From NCBI GenBank assembly GCA_025603075.1, contig MU626456.1, forward strand, positions 1 through 36,013: DNA of 36,013 nt. Direction: 5' to 3'. The translations under genes were made by a program, and so were the position numbers. Below are positions 32,472-36,013 of the stretch, in pieces. How positions within the stretch are numbered: the first letter of the stretch is position 1; each line of letters begins with the position of its first letter. This DNA comes from Neoconidiobolus thromboides FSU 785 (taxonomy: Eukaryota > Entomophthoromycota > Entomophthoromycetes > Entomophthorales > Neoconidiobolaceae). The notes under the pieces are model-generated. The model did not search any database and was not told the origin of the DNA. It worked only from the letters and a program-made list of their open reading frames with translations.

Positions 32472-33977
32472 CTTATTTTTATTTTTTACTGATTAACAAA
32501 ATGAATTAAATAGTAAAATAAAAATGATGGAATTTTAGGTCACTATTTTTTAAATTAACGGTTTTTATGTAATAGTTTGCTAGCTATTAAAAAATTTTCA
32601 TTTATCACAGACATTAGTATCTGAGACAGATTTAATGAGTTTGGCTTTAGGCTTAGCCTGTTTTCTTAAAACTTGATTTTCAAATTTCATATTTAGTATA
32701 TTAGCTTAGTTTATATAAAACTTTCTTTTTAAAATTTAAATAAATATTAATGAAAACTATATATCACTTTTGTCTATTCAGTTCATTTACAATTCTTGGC
32801 ATTTTATCATATCAACTTGTATACTTCGATACCATATAAAATATATCCTGAGCCAGATACCCCATCACTTTATTATAAAGTTATTATAATCAATTATTAA
32901 ATTTTGCCCAATTGTAGAACTTGCTTAAATTAATACCATTCACTTATTTGTTATATCAACTTCAAAATAATAATATCTGCTATATTTTTCCACAATATCT
33001 TGAAATTATAAAGGGTACTGCCATCATATTGCCAATTAGTGATACCGATAAGCTTATTATCTTTAAGGATAAAAGATTTATTTGAATGTGAGGGTGTTTT
33101 TTTTGACTTCATTACTTTTTCCATCTTTTAAGCGCTATTTTAGTAGAAAAATTGTTAATAAAATTGTTAAATATAAAAATACATTCCCATATAGAGTCTA
33201 AGTAATTAGTATTTTCGAGTTTTTCTAATAACTGCTTTCTCATATAGCTAATAATTGACTTGGTATAGCATGTCATCATTTAATTTTCTATATCCTACTC
33301 CTGATTTATAATCTTAACTAAATCAAAAACATTATATATTTATCCTACAGCTTTTTATTGTAATATTAGAGTACGTTTTCTTAAATTTTTAAATGGTATA
33401 CCAACAAAAATCACATTTTTGTATCTTTTGTTTGTTCTCCATTTGTAAAATGTTTTTAAAAATTAACCAAATGTATTAGCAACTTGTTGTATCTCATATT
33501 TATATATATAAGTTTTTCGTCTTTCTGGATTAGAGATATTTTCCCTTTTGATTTCTATGTTAAATCCTGCTTCTTAGTCCCCTTTTAATTGATTATAAAC
33601 GGCAAGTGCGTTACAACCTTTAGGATTCGTCAAGTCTTCTCATCTTTTTGATAGTGCTTAAATCAGATTAAAACTTTAAGTATTACTTGTTTTGACAAAT
33701 GGTGGATTTCAAAAAAAACCCAGATTAAAAGGATATTAACCTTTTAATAAGATATTTGATTTCTGTTATCCTAAGTATATTACTAATATATATGTATATT
33801 TGATTAAACCCAACATATTTATTGACATTTTAACAATAATGAATTTTTCCTAAAAATTTACTAGCCAATAACAGTACGTCATCTCAAAAAATTTACTCTT
33901 CTAAGCTTTAAAGAAGCATTTCAATTTTTTATTTCAACTAGATTTTATTTTTTAAATAAAAATAATTAAAGAAAACA
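32472..33977. other. 1.5-kb intergenic region
   Basis: Shared upstream region of the divergent TMEM184-like and RPT4 genes. It contains element copy 11. The rest is AT-rich; a slightly more GC-rich patch at 33540-33680 has no open frame of note. No tRNA or other RNA gene was recognised. Confidence 0.5.
33085..33191 (-). mobile_element. MITE-like element, copy 11
   Basis: Reverse orientation. The left end is diverged (AATGTGAGGGTGTTTTTTTT), the core is CTTTTAAGCGCTATTTTAGT, and the right end is ATACATTCCCATA with TA. Confidence 0.7.
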
Positions 33978-35474
33978 ATGTCACAACCAAGCACTAGTGG
34001 AATGGCCTTAGACTCGCGTCGAGTCAAAGTACTCAAAGAATACCGCAAAAAAATTGGCGAGCATAGGGAGTTGGATGATAAATTAAGAGAACGTAAGTGA
34101 ATAAAATTTAGTGATTTTTAAATTTTAACTAATTATTAGTTCGTCTTGGTTTAAGGGACCAAGCTAAATCCTTTGATAAGAGTGAAAACGATATCAAAGC
34201 TTTACAAAGTATTGGTCAAGTGGTTGGGGAAGTACTTATACAATTGGATGACGATAGATGTAATTCAACTTAATCGGAATTTTTAACAATATCTAATATG
34301 CTTTGTTTTAGTTATTGTTAAAGCTTCAAGTGGACCTAGATATGTAGTGGGATGTCAAAAAAAAATTGACAAAACAAAGCTTAAAATTGGCTCTCGTGTT
34401 ACTTTAGATATGACTACTTTAACTGTAATGAGACATCTTCCAACTGAAGTTGATCCTTTAGTTTATAATATGACTTTGGAAGACCCTGGAGATATTTCAT
34501 TTGCTGGTATTGGTGGTTTATCCGAACAGATTCGTGAACTGAGAGAGGTAATTACAATTTTCCCATATAATGTATATACATTATAACATCCTATTGTAAA
34601 TAGGTTATTGAGCTTCCATTAATGAATCCGGAATTATTTTTAAGAGTCGGAGTTAAACCACCAAAAGGAGTGCTCTTATATGGACCCCCTGGAACTGGTA
34701 AAACATTATTAGCAAGAGCAGTCGCTTCTTCGTTAGAAACCAATTTCTTAAAGGTGGTTTCATCTGCTATTGTTGACAAATATATTGGTGAATCAGCACG
34801 TTTGATTCGTGAAATGTTTAGTAATTTTAACAGCTTAATATTTGCTATTAAACGTTAATATTATATTAGGTTACGCTAAAGAGCATGAACCATGTATTAT
34901 TTTTATGGACGAAATTGATGCGATTGGAGGACGTCGATTATCAGAAGGTACTTCAGCTGATAGAGAAATCCAACGTACTTTAATGGAATTACTTAATCAA
35001 ATGGATGGGTTTGATTACCTTGGTAAAACTAAAATTATCATGGCTACAAATCGACCAGATACTCTTGACCCTGCTCTCCTTCGTCCTGGTAGATTAGATC
35101 GTAAAATTGAAATTCCACTTCCCAATGAACAGGGCCGTATGGAAGTACTGAAAATTCACGCCGGGCCTATTACTAAGCATGGTGAAATAGGTAAGTTTAT
35201 TCTACTTTCTAGAAAGCAGAAATTAAATGAGTTTTAGACTATGAAGCCGTAATCAAGCTTGCTGATGGATTTAATGGAGCTGATTTACGTAATGTTTGTA
35301 CGGAAGCAGGTAAGATCAATGTTCAAATATTTGTTAAAATGTTGAATTATTTTAGGTATGTTCGCTTTGAGAGAGGAAAGAGAATACGTAGTACAAGAAG
35401 ACTTTATGAAAGCTGTGCGTAAGGTTGCAGAATCTAAAAAATTGGAAACCAAACTTGATTATGAAACTATTTAG
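33978..35474 (+). CDS. RPT4: 26S proteasome regulatory ATPase Rpt4 (7 exons)
   Basis: AAA+ subunit of the 19S base ring that unfolds ubiquitinated substrates. Exons 33978-34092, 34140-34259, 34312-34547, 34604-34820, 34870-35190, 35238-35309 and 35356-35474 give 400 codons (399 aa). An N-terminal coiled coil ([20 protein letters not shown]) and OB domain ([20 protein letters not shown]) lead into the AAA core. Walker A is GPPGTGKT (184-191), Walker [11 protein letters not shown] (DEID 243-246), the pore loop DKYIGES, sensor 1 IIMATNRPD and arginine fingers [12 protein letters not shown]. Rpt4 rather than another Rpt is chosen from the N-terminus and [20 protein letters not shown]. The far C-terminus ends TKLDYETI and has no obvious HbYX gate-opening motif, normal for Rpt4. 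Introns 46-56 nt. Confidence 0.95.
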
Positions 35475-35716
35475 TTTGCCTTTTATAGGAACTTTTCTCT
35501 CACCCCCTACCCTACAGCGTATCTCATGGTAAATAAATTTTTTTGACCTTTCACTAAGCTGATGCTTTATTTGCGTATGACTTTATTGATTTAATATTTA
35601 GTTAAATTATCCAGAAAACTCCAACTATTAATTTACATGTTTCTGCTAATACAAAAATAAATATATAAAATGAAATTATAGTCAAGGGTTTTATTAAAAA
35701 ATACTTTATTATTGAA

Positions 35717-36013
35717 TTAGCTTTGGGAATATCCGCAATAAAGACTACCATTATTCTCAATACATGTAGTACCTGGACCGCAATTACGATAAACCCAAGT
35801 ACCTTCAGCACAAGTCCAAAACCCATATCCATAATAATCACAATACATAGCACCTTCAATACATTGATATTGATTTGTTTTGATGTTGAATTGACCAGAG
35901 TATTTACCAAGTGGAGTATTTGAAGCTACAACAACATTAGAAATAACAATTTCAGGTGTTTGATTTGAATTAAAAGCAGCAGGAATTAAATTGTTTTGAG
36001 CTTTTTGAGCAGC
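35717..36013 (-). CDS. CBM19-type chitin-binding protein, 3' part (cut by window edge)
   Basis: The last 98 codons plus stop are present; the gene continues past the right edge. The linker NQTPEIVISNVVVASNTPLG is followed by one CBM19-like module: GQFNIKTNQYQCIEGAMYCD, then YGFWTCAEGTWVYRNCGPGT and a final CIENNGSLYCGY. Its six cysteines and conserved aromatic residues fit the chitin-binding module found in fungal chitinases and secreted wall proteins. The visible part holds no catalytic domain. It converges on RPT4. The final 69 bases match the left edge of the window with 8 differences by my count, so the two are recent paralogs in opposite orientation. Confidence 0.8.
   Translation of the reverse strand, partial: AAQKAQNNLIPAAFNSNQTPEIVISNVVVASNTPLGKYSGQFNIKTNQYQCIEGAMYCDYYGYGFWTCAEGTWVYRNCGPGTTCIENNGSLYCGYSQS

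Noticed and set aside
1-36013. tRNA or rRNA genes
   Set aside because: I looked for TTCGA-type T-loops with paired arms and for GC-rich blocks and found none convincing. A covariance-model scan would be decisive.
1-36013. Amoebozoan (Dictyostelium-like) origin suggested by AT-richness and Asn-rich tails
   Set aside because: The CBM19-type modules, TVP18 family protein, short 45-55 nt introns in high number and fungal-type CUE-AlkB-GRF protein fit a fungus better.

Overview
The window is nuclear DNA from a very AT-rich, intron-dense eukaryote, most likely an early-diverging (non-Dikarya) fungus. Several things support a fungus: the truncated chitin-binding (CBM19-type) genes at both ends, a TVP18-family Golgi protein, an Mrc1/claspin-like protein and a CUE-AlkB-GRF protein. 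I traced 15 complete protein genes by joining frames across introns. Together they contain 74 introns. Of these, 73 are GT-AG and short (40-65 nt, one of 96 nt), and one, in CLP1, has the layout of a minor-spliceosome (U12-type) AT-AC intron. That intron argues for a lineage that kept the minor spliceosome, as some Mucoromycota-type fungi did. I cannot name the species.

Layout. 1-2.7 kb: 3' end of a CBM19 gene, converging on glycyl-tRNA synthetase. 3.6-4.7 kb: lipid phosphate phosphatase. 5.9-7.9 kb: CUE + AlkB + GRF-zinc-finger dioxygenase. 8.1-11.3 kb: tyrosyl-tRNA synthetase and a UAS/UBX membrane protein, transcribed divergently. 11.4-14.4 kb: Mrc1/claspin-like replication checkpoint mediator. 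14.4-20.7 kb: gene-poor accessory zone with two decayed F-box/LRR-like genes and 7 of the window's 11 copies of a ~105-bp terminal-inverted-repeat element. 20.7-27.4 kb, all on +: mucin-like type I membrane protein, CLP1, SCP2-domain protein with a peroxisomal SKL end, Mo25/Hym1, EF-hand protein. 27.6-28.1 kb: small basic protein on -. 29.4-32.5 kb: TVP18, converging on a TMEM184/Ost-alpha-type membrane protein. 34.0-35.5 kb: proteasome ATPase Rpt4, then a second CBM19 gene cut off by the right edge on the - strand.

The genes are mostly unrelated housekeeping functions (translation, proteasome and p97 pathways, DNA repair and replication, mRNA 3' processing, Golgi and lipid metabolism), with no operon-like logic. 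Divergent pairs share short promoters and convergent pairs share short AT-rich 3' regions. The accessory interest lies in the AT-AC intron, the short inverted-repeat family and its association with F-box relics, the CBM19 copies in inverted orientation at the window ends, and very small exons, including one whose only coding content is the start codon. Exon coordinates come from reading splice sites by eye. For each complete gene the exon lengths sum to an intact reading frame, but no transcript evidence was available.
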